Numbered from the stretch's first letter, positions 44,974-54,355 are shown. The stretch: DNA of 64,000 nucleotides from Flavobacterium sp. LHD-80 (GCF_030929605.1 NZ_JAVFVS010000013.1:124001-188000), one strand, 5' to 3'. Program-made: numbers and translations. The notes: generated by a model not told the origin, from the letters alone.

Positions 44974-46092
44974 ATGAATTTGAAAATAGCAGTTTTACCA
45001 GGAGACGGAATTGGACCAGAAGTAATTTTACAAGCCAAAAAAGCATTATATGCAATTGGCGAGGTGTACAATCATGAATTTGTTTTTGAAGAAGCACTTA
45101 TGGGTGCAGTTGCAATTGATAAAACAGGAAATCCGCTCCCGGAACAAACGCTTAATCTTTGTTTGAATACAGATGCAGTTTTGCTTGGTGCGATTGGTGA
45201 TCCAAAATATGATAACAACCCGAATGCGAAAGTTCGTCCTGAGCAAGGTTTGTTGAAACTTCGTAAAGAACTTGGTTTGTTTGCGAATGTTCGTCCAATT
45301 AAACCTTATAAAGCGTTAATCGAATCATCTCCTTTAAAAAGAGAAATTATTGAAGGTGCTGATTTTACAATTTTTAGAGAATTAACTGGTGGAGCTTATT
45401 TTGGAGCAAAAACACTTAACGATGAAGGAACGCACGCTTCAGATTTATGTGAATATTCAGAAGAAGAAATTACTAGAATTACGCATTTGGCTTTTAAATC
45501 GGCACAAAAAAGACGCAAAAAGCTAACATTGGTAGATAAAGCAAATGTTTTAGAAACCTCAAGATTATGGAGAAAAGTTGTTCAGAAAGTGGGCGAAAGT
45601 TATCCAGATGTTGCTTTAGACTTTTTGTTTGTTGATAATGCAGCCATGCAAATCATCTTAAATCCAAAACAATTTGATGTGATTTTGACAGAGAATTTGT
45701 TTGGAGATATTTTATCTGATGAAGCAAGTGTAATAACAGGATCAATTGGTTTGTTGCCATCAATATCTTTAGGAGAAAAAAATGCTTTGTTTGAGCCAAT
45801 TCACGGATCATATCCGCAGGCAAAAGGAAAAAACATTGCTAATCCGATTGCATCGATTTTGGCAGCAGCACTTTTGTTAGAACATTTTGGATTAACTAAA
45901 GAAGCTAATGTAATTTATAAAGCGGTAGAAAAAGCAATAGAATTTAAAGTAGTGACGGTTGATTTAAAACCAGATTCAAAATTCGGTACAAATGAAGTAG
46001 GGGAGTTTGTTTCTAATTTTATTTTCAGCAAAGATGATCTGCTTTATTTTAATAATGACAATGTAAGTATTGGACAATCGACAATTGTTTAA
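44974..46092 (+). CDS. leuB: 3-isopropylmalate dehydrogenase
   Basis: The protein has 372 residues. The decarboxylating dehydrogenase shows VLPGDGIGPEVILQA at the start, LGAIGDPKYD, the substrate-site Arg in RPEQGLLKLRKELGLFANVRP, and metal ligands in DILSDEASVITGSIG. NAD specificity is supported by EPIHGSYPQAKGKNIANPIA. It acts in leucine synthesis after LeuCD, which are encoded elsewhere. Confidence 0.95.
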   Translation: MNLKIAVLPGDGIGPEVILQAKKALYAIGEVYNHEFVFEEALMGAVAIDKTGNPLPEQTLNLCLNTDAVLLGAIGDPKYDNNPNAKVRPEQGLLKLRKELGLFANVRPIKPYKALIESSPLKREIIEGADFTIFRELTGGAYFGAKTLNDEGTHASDLCEYSEEEITRITHLAFKSAQKRRKKLTLVDKANVLETSRLWRKVVQKVGESYPDVALDFLFVDNAAMQIILNPKQFDVILTENLFGDILSDEASVITGSIGLLPSISLGEKNALFEPIHGSYPQAKGKNIANPIASILAAALLLEHFGLTKEANVIYKAVEKAIEFKVVTVDLKPDSKFGTNEVGEFVSNFIFSKDDLLYFNNDNVSIGQSTIV

Positions 46093-46174
46093 TATTTTTT
46101 GTTAAAACGTAGAAGAAATAACAAGAAGTCTTTAAAATGTTGAGATTTTATTTTTTTAGTCATTAAAGTTTTTA

Positions 46175-46182
46175 TACTTTTG
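46175..46182 (+). promoter_or_regulatory. Candidate -7 box of the ilv operon
   Basis: TACTTTTG matches TAnnTTTG, 22 bases before the leader ATG. It separates ilvDBNC from leuAB transcriptionally. Confidence 0.6.
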
Positions 46183-46203
46183 TGTCACTAAAAAATAGAA
46201 AAG

Positions 46204-46281
46204 ATGCAAATCTCAATTATTATTATTTCTTCTGTCGTTGTTGTCAATGTGATTAGCACATCTGCGTCAGGAATGGTATAA
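46204..46281 (+). CDS. ilvL: Ile/Val-rich leader peptide of the ilv operon
   Basis: A 25-codon frame with ATG and TAA encodes MQISIIIISSVVVVNVIS-TSASGMV. It holds six Ile and six Val codons, including a run of four of each, and no Leu codon. It sits between a promoter box and a terminator, 83 bases before ilvD. Its last codons, GGAATGGTATAA (46270-46281), can pair with the terminator's 5' side (TTATAAACCTTCC, 46301-46313) with small bulges. This gives the expected antiterminator when a ribosome stalls at Ile or Val codons. Confidence 0.9.
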   Translation: MQISIIIISSVVVVNVISTSASGMV

Positions 46282-46305
46282 ATATAATTGAAAGACTATA
46301 TTATA

Positions 46306-46335
46306 AACCTTCCAAATACTGGAAGGTTTTTTTTT
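46306..46335 (+). terminator. ilv attenuator terminator
   Basis: The 9-bp arms AACCTTCCA (46306-46314) and TGGAAGGTT (46320-46328) enclose a five-base loop and are followed by a run of Ts. It begins 25 bases after the leader stop codon. Confidence 0.9.
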
Positions 46336-46364
46336 GAACAAAAATTAAAATAAAATAATACATA

Positions 46365-48038
46365 ATGGAATTAAATAAGTACAGCAAGACCATCACTCAA
46401 GATCAGACACAGCCTGCGGCGCAAGCTATGTTATACGGTATTGGTTTAACTGAAGAAGATCTGAAAAAAGCACAAGTTGGAATTGTGAGCATGGGTTACG
46501 ATGGTAACACTTGCAACATGCACTTGAATGATTTAGCAAAAGATGTTAAAAAAGGTGTTTGGGATGCAGATCTTGTCGGACTTATTTTTAATACTATTGG
46601 TGTTAGTGACGGAATTTCAAACGGAACTGAAGGAATGCGTTATTCATTAGTTTCTCGTGATGTAATTGCAGATTCTATTGAAACAGTTGCAGGAGCACAA
46701 TGGTACGATAGTATTATTGCAATTCCTGGCTGTGATAAAAATATGCCTGGAGCGTTAATCGCAATGGGAAGATTAAATCGTCCGTCGATGATGGTTTACG
46801 GAGGTTCAATTCATTCTGGAAAATGGAAAGGTGAATCTTTGAATATCGTTTCTGCTTTTGAAGCTTTAGGAAAAAAAGTAAAAGGAGAAATCACTCCGGA
46901 AGATTTTAAAGGAGTTATTAAAAATGCTTGTCCAGGTGCTGGAGCTTGTGGTGGTATGTATACTGCAAACACTATGTCTTCTGCAATCGAAGCATTAGGA
47001 ATGAGTTTGCCATACAGCTCTTCAAATCCTGCTTTGAGTCAGGAAAAAAGAGACGAATGTCTTGCTGCTGGAGCTGCGATTAAAATTTTATTAGAAAAAG
47101 ATATTAAGCCAAGAGATATCATGACTCGCAAGGCTTTTGAAAATGCTATTACAATTGTAGCAGTTTTAGGAGGTTCTACAAATGCAGTTATGCACTTAAT
47201 TGCAATGGCTCACTCAGTTGGAATAACAATCACTTTGGATGATTTTCAGGCAATCAATGACAGAACACCTGTTCTTGCTGACATGAAACCAAGTGGTAAA
47301 TATATGATGGAAGATATTCATGAAGTTGGAGGTATTCCATCAGTAATGAAATATTTATTAAAAGTTGGACTTATTCACGGAGATTGTTTGACTGTAACAG
47401 GAAAAACGGTTGCTGAAAACTTAGCTTCTACTCCAGATTTACAAGATGGACAAGAAGTAATTCACGAAATTCAAAAAGCGTTAAAACCAACTGGAAATAT
47501 TCAGGTTTTATACGGAAATCTTGCTTCTGAAGGAGCTGTAGCAAAAATCAGCGGAAAAGAAGGAGAATATTTTGAAGGTCCAGCAGTAGTATTTGAAGGA
47601 GAATTTGAAGTAATTCCAGGTCTTGAAGCCGGAAAAATTAAACCAGGCAATGTAGTCGTCATTAGAGGTTGTGGACCAAAAGGTGGTCCGGGAATGCCTG
47701 AAATGCTAAAACCTACATCTGCAATTATTGGAGCCGGATTAGGAAGCACCTGTGCACTAATCACAGACGGTAGATTCTCCGGAGGTTCACACGGTTTCGT
47801 GGTAGGTCACGTTACACCAGAAGCATATGACGGAGGTGGTATTGCGCTAGTAAAAGATGGAGATATAATTGCTATCGATGCTAAGAAAAATACAATCGAC
47901 CTGAAGATATCTGATGAAGAATTCGCTGCTCGTAAAGCGGCTTGGGTTCAGCCTCCTTTAAAAGTTGACAGAGGAGTTTTGTTTAAGTACGCTAGATCGG
48001 TGTCAAGCGCTTCTACAGGTTGCGTTACCGATAATTAA
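46365..48038 (+). CDS. ilvD: Dihydroxy-acid dehydratase
   Basis: IlvD makes 2-keto acids for isoleucine and valine. The protein has 557 residues. Cluster and metal-ligand motifs are VSMGYDGNTCNMHL, AIPGCDKNMPGALIAMGRLNRPS and NACPGAGACGGMYTANTMSSA, with three Cys that can hold an Fe-S cluster. The C-terminal part has SGKEGEYFEGPA, GPKGGPGMPEML and TDGRFSGGSHGFVVGHVTPEA. It is the first structural gene after the attenuator. Confidence 0.97.
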   Translation: MELNKYSKTITQDQTQPAAQAMLYGIGLTEEDLKKAQVGIVSMGYDGNTCNMHLNDLAKDVKKGVWDADLVGLIFNTIGVSDGISNGTEGMRYSLVSRDVIADSIETVAGAQWYDSIIAIPGCDKNMPGALIAMGRLNRPSMMVYGGSIHSGKWKGESLNIVSAFEALGKKVKGEITPEDFKGVIKNACPGAGACGGMYTANTMSSAIEALGMSLPYSSSNPALSQEKRDECLAAGAAIKILLEKDIKPRDIMTRKAFENAITIVAVLGGSTNAVMHLIAMAHSVGITITLDDFQAINDRTPVLADMKPSGKYMMEDIHEVGGIPSVMKYLLKVGLIHGDCLTVTGKTVAENLASTPDLQDGQEVIHEIQKALKPTGNIQVLYGNLASEGAVAKISGKEGEYFEGPAVVFEGEFEVIPGLEAGKIKPGNVVVIRGCGPKGGPGMPEMLKPTSAIIGAGLGSTCALITDGRFSGGSHGFVVGHVTPEAYDGGGIALVKDGDIIAIDAKKNTIDLKISDEEFAARKAAWVQPPLKVDRGVLFKYARSVSSASTGCVTDN

Positions 48039-48102
48039 TTAAAAAACAATAATATCAAGGGTCAATTGAAAATTGAAATTGATTTTTGAAAAACAATATA
48101 CT

Positions 48103-49791
48103 ATGAAAATATCAGGGGCAGAAGCCGTTATAAGATGTTTGTTAGAAGAAGGTGTAGACTTGGTTTATGGTTATCCAGGAGGAGCGATCATGCCGGTTTA
48201 CGATGAATTATATAAATTCCAGGATCAGTTGCACCATGTTTTAGTTCGTCACGAACAAGGAGCAACGCATGCAGCTCAAGGTTATGCGAGAGCTACTGGA
48301 AAAGTGGGTGTTGCAATTGCAACTTCTGGGCCGGGGGCTACAAATTTAGTTACTGGAATTGCAGATGCACAAATCGATTCAACGCCAATGGTCTGTATTA
48401 CAGGCCAAGTTGGAAGACATTTATTAGGTTCTGATGCATTTCAGGAAACTGATATTATCGGAATTTCAACTCCGGTTACAAAATGGAACTTTCAGATTAC
48501 TGAAGCTTCTCAAATTCCAGAAATAATTGCAAAAGCTTTTTATATCGCTCGTTCTGGTCGTCCAGGTCCAGTTTTGATTGATATAACTAAAAATGCGCAA
48601 TTTGACGAATTTGATTACAGTTATGAAAAATGTACTGGCATCAGAAGTTATGTTCCAGTTCCGAAATTAAAACTAGATAAAGTTGCCGAGGCTGCAGCTT
48701 TAATCAATAGCGCTAAAAAACCGTTCATTGTTTTTGGACAAGGAATCATTTTAGGGCAGGCAGAAGCAGAATTTAAAGCTTTAGTAGAAAAATCAGGAAT
48801 TCCTGCAGCTTGGACAATTTTAGGATTATCGGCTTTGCCAACAGATCATCCTTTAAATGTTGGAATGCTTGGAATGCACGGAAACTATGGTCCAAATTTA
48901 TTGACCAATGAATGTGATGTTTTAATTGCTTTCGGAATGCGTTTTGATGACCGTGTTACTGGAAAATTAGCTACTTATGCGAAACAAGCAAAAGTAATTC
49001 ACTTCGAAATTGATCCAGCTGAAATTGACAAAAACGTTAAAACTGAAATTGCGGTTTTAGGTGATGTAAAAGAATCTTTAGCAGCTTTATTGCCTTTAAT
49101 TGATGCTAAATCTCATGATTTATGGCACAATGAATTTAAGGCATTGCAAGAAGTTGAGTTTAATACAGTCATTAAAGAAGAATTAAACCCAACAAATGGC
49201 AAAGGAATTTCAATGGGAGAAACTATTGAAATGATCAATAAACATTCAAAAGGTGACGCAATTATCGTTTCAGATGTTGGTCAGCACCAAATGTTTGCGT
49301 GTCGATATGCTAAATTCAATTCTTCAAAAAGTAATATTACTTCTGGCGGATTAGGAACAATGGGATTTGCGCTTCCAGCTGCAATTGGAGCTAAAATGGG
49401 TAAACCAGAGCGTGAAGTTGTAGCGATTATTGGTGATGGTGGATTTCAGATGACGATTCAGGAATTAGGGACAATTTTCCAAACTCAGGTTCCAGTAAAG
49501 ATTGTGATTCTGAATAATGAATTTTTAGGAATGGTACGTCAATGGCAGGAATTGTTTTTTGACAATCGATATGCATCAACAAAAATGATTAATCCAAATT
49601 TTGTTGCAATTGCTGAAGGGTATCATATTAAATCTAAAAAAGTAACGCAACGTGAAGATTTAGATGAAGCTGTTGCAGAAATGCTGGCTTCGAAAGAATC
49701 GTACTTCCTAGAAGTCATGGTGGAAAAGGAAAACAACGTTTTCCCAATGATTCCAACAGGAGCATGTGTTTCAGAAATTAGATTAAGCTAA
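48103..49791 (+). CDS. ilvB: Acetolactate synthase, large subunit
   Basis: This 562-residue ThDP enzyme condenses pyruvate with pyruvate or 2-oxobutyrate. The start at 48103 (MKISGAEAVIRCLLEEGVDLVYGYPGGAIMPVYDEL) fits the family. An upstream TTG at 48073 adds ten odd residues and is rejected. The catalytic Glu is in HEQGATHAAQGYARATGKVG. The ThDP/Mg motif is IIGDGGFQMTIQELGTIFQTQVPVKIVILNNEFLGMVRQWQ. It needs IlvN, encoded next, for regulation. Confidence 0.96.
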   Translation: MKISGAEAVIRCLLEEGVDLVYGYPGGAIMPVYDELYKFQDQLHHVLVRHEQGATHAAQGYARATGKVGVAIATSGPGATNLVTGIADAQIDSTPMVCITGQVGRHLLGSDAFQETDIIGISTPVTKWNFQITEASQIPEIIAKAFYIARSGRPGPVLIDITKNAQFDEFDYSYEKCTGIRSYVPVPKLKLDKVAEAAALINSAKKPFIVFGQGIILGQAEAEFKALVEKSGIPAAWTILGLSALPTDHPLNVGMLGMHGNYGPNLLTNECDVLIAFGMRFDDRVTGKLATYAKQAKVIHFEIDPAEIDKNVKTEIAVLGDVKESLAALLPLIDAKSHDLWHNEFKALQEVEFNTVIKEELNPTNGKGISMGETIEMINKHSKGDAIIVSDVGQHQMFACRYAKFNSSKSNITSGGLGTMGFALPAAIGAKMGKPEREVVAIIGDGGFQMTIQELGTIFQTQVPVKIVILNNEFLGMVRQWQELFFDNRYASTKMINPNFVAIAEGYHIKSKKVTQREDLDEAVAEMLASKESYFLEVMVEKENNVFPMIPTGACVSEIRLS

Positions 49792-49805
49792 GAAAAAGGT
49801 TTCAA

Positions 49806-49861
49806 GTTTCAAGTTTCAGGTTTCACGTTCTCAGCAGAACGTGAAACCTGAAACTTGAAAC
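49806..49861. repeat. Perfect 26-bp inverted repeat in the ilvB-ilvN spacer
   Basis: An arm at 49806-49831, made of GTTTCAAG, TTTCAGG, TTTCACG and TTCT, is matched exactly by its inverse at 49836-49861 around a four-base loop (CAGC). In mRNA it would be a very stable hairpin 18 bases before the ilvN start. The words are shared with the hisB-hisH spacer and 62281-62424. Confidence 0.95.
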
Positions 49862-49879
49862 AAAAAAAAACTAAAAAAA

Positions 49880-50401
49880 ATGGAAGATAAAACATTTACC
49901 ATATCGGTATACTCAGAAAATAATGTTGGATTGTTGAATAGAATATCGGGAATATTCTTAAAGCGTCACATTAATATATTAAGTCTAAATGTTTCTGAAT
50001 CAGAAATAGAGAATGTTTCAAGATTTATTATTGTAGTAAATACTACAGAAAAATGGGTTCAGAATATTGTTGGACAAATTGAAAAACAAATTGAGGTTAT
50101 AAAAGCATTTTATCATACAGATGAAGAGACAATTTATCTTGAAAATGCCTTGTTTAAAATTGCTTCAAATTTATTGTTTGACGAAAAACAAATTCAAAAT
50201 ATCATCAAAGAAAGCCAGTCTACAATTGTAACGGTTTCTCGTGATTTTTTTGTGATTTCAAAATCTGGAAGACGTTCTGAAATTGAAGAATTGTACGCAA
50301 AATTCAAACCTTACGGTATTATGCAGTTTGTACGTTCGGGAAGAATTTCAGTTTCTAAAGAAAAAATGGAGATTTCAACGTTGTTAGAGACTTTCAAATA
50401 A
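49880..50401 (+). CDS. ilvN: Acetolactate synthase, small regulatory subunit
   Basis: The protein has 173 residues. The N-terminal ACT domain (about 1-78) has TISVYSENNVGLLNRISGIFLKRHINILSLNVSESE, the valine-binding part. A second ACT-like domain covers about 85-165. It binds IlvB and gives feedback control by branched-chain amino acids. The length is typical of IlvH/IlvN long forms. Confidence 0.94.
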   Translation: MEDKTFTISVYSENNVGLLNRISGIFLKRHINILSLNVSESEIENVSRFIIVVNTTEKWVQNIVGQIEKQIEVIKAFYHTDEETIYLENALFKIASNLLFDEKQIQNIIKESQSTIVTVSRDFFVISKSGRRSEIEELYAKFKPYGIMQFVRSGRISVSKEKMEISTLLETFK

Positions 50402-50463
50402 TATCATTCACAGTTATATATTAAATCAATTATTAAATTACACAATTCATTAAATAAAAAAAA

Positions 50464-51933
50464 ATGGCAAATTATTTCAACACATTACCACTTAGATTAC
50501 AATTAGAGCAACTAGGAGTTTGCGAATTTATGGAGCAATCAGAATTTGCAGATGGAATCGCAGCTTTAGCAGGGAAAAAAGTTGTTATCGTAGGTTGTGG
50601 TGCACAAGGTTTGAATCAAGGTTTAAACATGAGAGATTCAGGTTTAGATATTTCTTATGCATTGCGTGCAGATGCAATTGCTGAAAAAAGAGCTTCATAT
50701 AAAAATGCAACTGAAAATGGATTTAAAGTAGGAACGTATGAAGAATTGATTCCAACTGCTGATTTAGTGTGTAATTTAACTCCAGACAAACAACATACTG
50801 CTGTAGTTACTGCAATTATGCCATTAATGAAACAAGGATCGACGCTAGCATATTCTCACGGATTCAACATTGTTGAAGAAGGAATGCAGATTCGCAAAGA
50901 TATTACAGTAATTATGTGTGCTCCAAAATGTCCTGGTTCTGAGGTTCGTGAGGAATATAAAAGAGGATTTGGTGTACCAACTCTTATCGCTGTTCACCCA
51001 GAAAATGATCCAAACGGATTTGGTTTAGATCAAGCAAAAGCTTATGCTGTAGCAACTGGAGGTCACAAAGCAGGGGTTTTAAAATCATCTTTCGTAGCTG
51101 AAGTAAAATCAGATTTAATGGGTGAGCAAACAATCCTTTGCGGATTATTGCAAACTGGATCTATTTTATGTTTTGATAAAATGGTTGAAAAAGGAATCGA
51201 CGCTGCATATGCTTCAAAATTAATTCAGTACGGATGGGAAACTATCACTGAAGCTTTGAAACATGGTGGTATCACAAATATGATGGATCGTTTATCAAAT
51301 CCTGCAAAAATTGAAGCTTATGAATTAGCTGAAGAATTGAAAGACATTATGCGTCCGTTATTCCAAAAACACCAAGACGATATTATTTCTGGAGAATTCT
51401 CAAGAACGATGATGATCGACTGGGCTAATGATGATGTTAATTTATTGAAATGGAGAGCTGCAACAGGAGAAACTAACTTCGAAAAAACAGCTCCGCAAGA
51501 AGCTCCAATTTCTGAGCAAGAATATTTTGACAATGGAGTATTGATGATTGCAATGGTAAAAGCTGGTGTTGAATTAGCTTTTGAAACAATGACAGAAGCT
51601 GGAATTATTGAAGAATCAGCATATTATGAGTCATTACACGAATTGCCATTAATTGCAAATACTATTGCAAGAAAGAAATTGTTTGAAATGAACCGTGTAA
51701 TTTCTGATACTGCTGAGTACGGATGTTACTTATTTGATCATGCTTGTAAGCCATTATTGACTGAATTCATGAAAACTGTTGAAACTAACATTATTGGAAA
51801 ACCATTCTCTACTTCAAACGGAGTTGATAATGCGGTATTAATTGCTGTAAATAAAGAAATTCGTCAACATCCTATTGAGGAAGTAGGGGCTTGGTTGAGA
51901 GAGTCTATGACTGCAATGAAAAAGATTGGATAA
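50464..51933 (+). CDS. ilvC: Ketol-acid reductoisomerase, class II
   Basis: The protein has 489 residues, the long form with a duplicated knotted C-terminal domain like the E. coli enzyme. The NADPH motif is VVIVGCGAQGLNQGLNMRDSG. Metal ligands occur in KSDLMGEQTILCGLLQ and DTAEYGCYLFDHACKPLL. It converts acetolactate and acetohydroxybutyrate to the dihydroxy acids used by IlvD. It is last in the ilvDBNC operon. ilvE and ilvA are not in the window. Confidence 0.96.
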   Translation: MANYFNTLPLRLQLEQLGVCEFMEQSEFADGIAALAGKKVVIVGCGAQGLNQGLNMRDSGLDISYALRADAIAEKRASYKNATENGFKVGTYEELIPTADLVCNLTPDKQHTAVVTAIMPLMKQGSTLAYSHGFNIVEEGMQIRKDITVIMCAPKCPGSEVREEYKRGFGVPTLIAVHPENDPNGFGLDQAKAYAVATGGHKAGVLKSSFVAEVKSDLMGEQTILCGLLQTGSILCFDKMVEKGIDAAYASKLIQYGWETITEALKHGGITNMMDRLSNPAKIEAYELAEELKDIMRPLFQKHQDDIISGEFSRTMMIDWANDDVNLLKWRAATGETNFEKTAPQEAPISEQEYFDNGVLMIAMVKAGVELAFETMTEAGIIEESAYYESLHELPLIANTIARKKLFEMNRVISDTAEYGCYLFDHACKPLLTEFMKTVETNIIGKPFSTSNGVDNAVLIAVNKEIRQHPIEEVGAWLRESMTAMKKIG

Positions 51934-51948
51934 TTAAAAATTGGGAAT

Positions 51949-51973
51949 TCCCGCAAAATCGGATTTTGCGGGA
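51949..51973 (+). terminator. Hairpin after ilvC
   Basis: TCCCGCAAAATC and GATTTTGCGGGA are perfect arms 16 bases after the ilvC stop. No T run follows, so it may be an mRNA-stabilising hairpin or a weak terminator. Confidence 0.5.
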
Positions 51974-52019
51974 TTTGCACTGTATCAATGATTTGTAATA
52001 TTTTGAATTAGTAAGCACT

Positions 52020-52270
52020 TATTAAGATAATAGATATAGATGCATATTGCATTCACTTAACTTCTGTGAGAATGAGTTAAGTGATGCTGGTCCCTTATAA
52101 TGGGGTATATTTTAAAAGATATACTTGTTGAAATTTCTGTTCTAATTAATAAAGATGCTTCTATTTTCAAAATAGAAAAAAGACATTGTAATTCTATTAA
52201 TTACAAAATTAATTGTTATTGAAATTGTTAAAAATAAAAAGGCGCAGTATTTATTTGCTGCGCCTTTTTT
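52020..52270 (+). ncRNA. Candidate structured small RNA upstream of acs
   Basis: This 499-base gap (51934-52432) holds no gene. It shows at least six hairpins in a row: GCATTCACTTAACT/AGTTAAGTGATGC (52049-52087), CCC-TTATAAT-GGG (52092-52104), GTATAT/ATATAC (52105-52124), TTCTATTTT/AAAATAGAA (52159-52177), TTGTAATT/AATTACAA (52186-52206), and the terminator GGCGCAG/CTGCGCC (52241-52264) with a T run. The density of perfect stems plus a terminator without an upstream gene suggests an RNA gene. No known family is recognised with confidence. Flavobacterial 6S RNA is one candidate to test. The strand is set by the T run. Confidence 0.45.
52241..52270 (+). terminator. Strong terminator before acs
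   Basis: GGCGCAG (52241-52247) pairs with CTGCGCC (52258-52264), followed by six Ts. It ends the candidate small RNA and leaves 162 bases before acs. Confidence 0.85.
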
Positions 52271-52432
52271 GTAATATGCTTTTTGATGTAAAAAAGTGTT
52301 TTTTTGTATTAAACACAATAAAAAGAGATATTTTTTTTAATATGTGTTTTTATTTGCCAAAATTTATGAATTAAATAATTTTAAGAATACACTGAGATTT
52401 AATACATTTATAAAAAAAATTCCAAGAAACAT

Positions 52433-54340
52433 ATGAGTTATTATAAAATTGAAAATTTAGAACAATATTTTAAACATTACAATAAGTCAATAAGGGAACC
52501 TAGAAAATTTTGGGGTAAAATTGCTGAGGAGAATTTTACTTGGTACCAACAATGGGAAAAAGTAGTTGATTTTAATATGGCCGATGCTGAAGTAAAATGG
52601 TTTACAGATGCTAAAGTTAATATTACAAAGAACTGTATCGATAGACATTTAAGCAAAAGAGGCGAGAAAACAGCGATTATTTTTGAACCGAATGATCCGT
52701 CTGAAGAAGCTTTACATATTACATATAATGAATTATATGAACGCGTTTCAAAAATGGCGAATGTTTTGCGTGAGCAAGGCGTGCGCAAAGGAGACAGAGT
52801 TTGTATTTATTTGCCAATGATTCCAGAATTGGCTGTTTCAGTTTTGGCTTGTGCTAGAATTGGAGCAATACATTCAGTTGTTTTTGCTGGATTTTCTGCT
52901 TCAGCAGTTTCTGCAAGAATTAACGACTGCGAATGTAAAATGGTGATTACTTCTGATGGAGGTTATAGAGGAAACAAAACAATTGATCTTAAAGGAATTG
53001 TTGATGAAGCCTTAGAAACTTGTCCTTCAGTAACAAAAGTTTTGGTTGCTAAAAGAACTAAAACAGAAGTGAAAATGAAAGAAGGCCGTGATATCTGGTT
53101 ACAGCCATTATTAGACGCTGCTCTTGATAACAGTGTTGCTGAAATTATGGATGCTGAAGATCCTTTGTTTATCTTATATACTTCAGGATCAACAGGTAAG
53201 CCAAAAGGTATGGTTCACACTACAGCCGGTTACATGGTTTACAGTGCTTATACCTTTAAAAATGTTTTCAGTCACGAAGAAAATGATATTTTCTGGTGTA
53301 CCGCTGATATTGGTTGGATTACAGGACATTCATACATTTTATACGGACCGTTATTAAACGGAGGAACAACTGTAATTTTTGAAGGAGTTCCATCTTATCC
53401 TGATTTCAGCCGTTTTTGGGATATTATCGAAAAACATAAAATCACTCAATTTTATACTGCACCAACAGCAATTCGTTCATTAGCGAAAGAAAGTTTAGAT
53501 TATATTCAAAAATATCCTCTAAAATCACTTAAAGTTATTGGATCTGTTGGAGAACCAATCAACGAAGAAGCTTGGCACTGGTTTAATGACCACGTTGGAG
53601 ATAAGAGATGTCCGGTTGTAGATACTTGGTGGCAAACTGAAACTGGTGGAATCATGATTTCTCCAATTGCTTTTGTTACACCAACAAAACCAACATACGC
53701 TACTTTGCCATTACCAGGCATTCAGCCTGTTTTGATGGATGAAAAACGTAATGAAATTGAAGGAAATCAGGTTGTTGGAAGTTTGTGTATTAAATTCCCT
53801 TGGCCGGGAATTGCAAGAACAATTTGGGGTAATCACGATCGTTATAAAGAAACTTATTTCTCAGCTTTCCCTGGAAAATATTTTACAGGAGATGGCGCAT
53901 TAAGAGATGAAGTTGGATATTACAGAATTACAGGTAGAGTAGATGATGTTGTGATTGTTTCTGGTCACAATTTAGGAACTGCTCCTATCGAAGATGCAAT
54001 CAACGAACACCCTGCAGTTGCTGAATCTGCTATTGTTGGATTCCCACACGATATTAAAGGAAATGCACTATATGGTTATGTAATTCTGAAAGAAACTGGA
54101 GAAGTTAGAAATAAAGAAAACTTGTCTAAAGAGATCAATCAATATATTTCTGACCACATTGGGCCAATTGCAAAATTGGATAAAATTCAGTTTGTATCAG
54201 GTTTGCCAAAAACTCGTTCTGGAAAAATCATGCGTAGAATATTGCGTAAAATAGCTGAAGGTGATTTCTCTAATTTTGGAGATACATCTACATTATTAAA
54301 TCCAGAAATTGTGGACGAAATTACACAAGGAAAAATCTAA
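52433..54340 (+). CDS. acs: Acetyl-CoA synthetase
   Basis: The protein has 635 residues. The AMP-forming ligase activates acetate to acetyl-CoA. The P-loop-like YTSGSTGKPKGMVHT, DTWWQTETGGIMISP and TGDGALRDEVGYYRITGRVDDVVIVSGHNLGT are seen. The acetylation-site Lys lies in PKTRSGKIMRRILRKIA. The tryptophan that limits the pocket to acetate fits in DTWWQTE. The downstream DnaQ-like/DUF294 pair on the other strand is a common acs neighbour. Confidence 0.97.
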   Translation: MSYYKIENLEQYFKHYNKSIREPRKFWGKIAEENFTWYQQWEKVVDFNMADAEVKWFTDAKVNITKNCIDRHLSKRGEKTAIIFEPNDPSEEALHITYNELYERVSKMANVLREQGVRKGDRVCIYLPMIPELAVSVLACARIGAIHSVVFAGFSASAVSARINDCECKMVITSDGGYRGNKTIDLKGIVDEALETCPSVTKVLVAKRTKTEVKMKEGRDIWLQPLLDAALDNSVAEIMDAEDPLFILYTSGSTGKPKGMVHTTAGYMVYSAYTFKNVFSHEENDIFWCTADIGWITGHSYILYGPLLNGGTTVIFEGVPSYPDFSRFWDIIEKHKITQFYTAPTAIRSLAKESLDYIQKYPLKSLKVIGSVGEPINEEAWHWFNDHVGDKRCPVVDTWWQTETGGIMISPIAFVTPTKPTYATLPLPGIQPVLMDEKRNEIEGNQVVGSLCIKFPWPGIARTIWGNHDRYKETYFSAFPGKYFTGDGALRDEVGYYRITGRVDDVVIVSGHNLGTAPIEDAINEHPAVAESAIVGFPHDIKGNALYGYVILKETGEVRNKENLSKEINQYISDHIGPIAKLDKIQFVSGLPKTRSGKIMRRILRKIAEGDFSNFGDTSTLLNPEIVDEITQGKI

Positions 54341-54355
54341 TGATTTTATTCTGAT

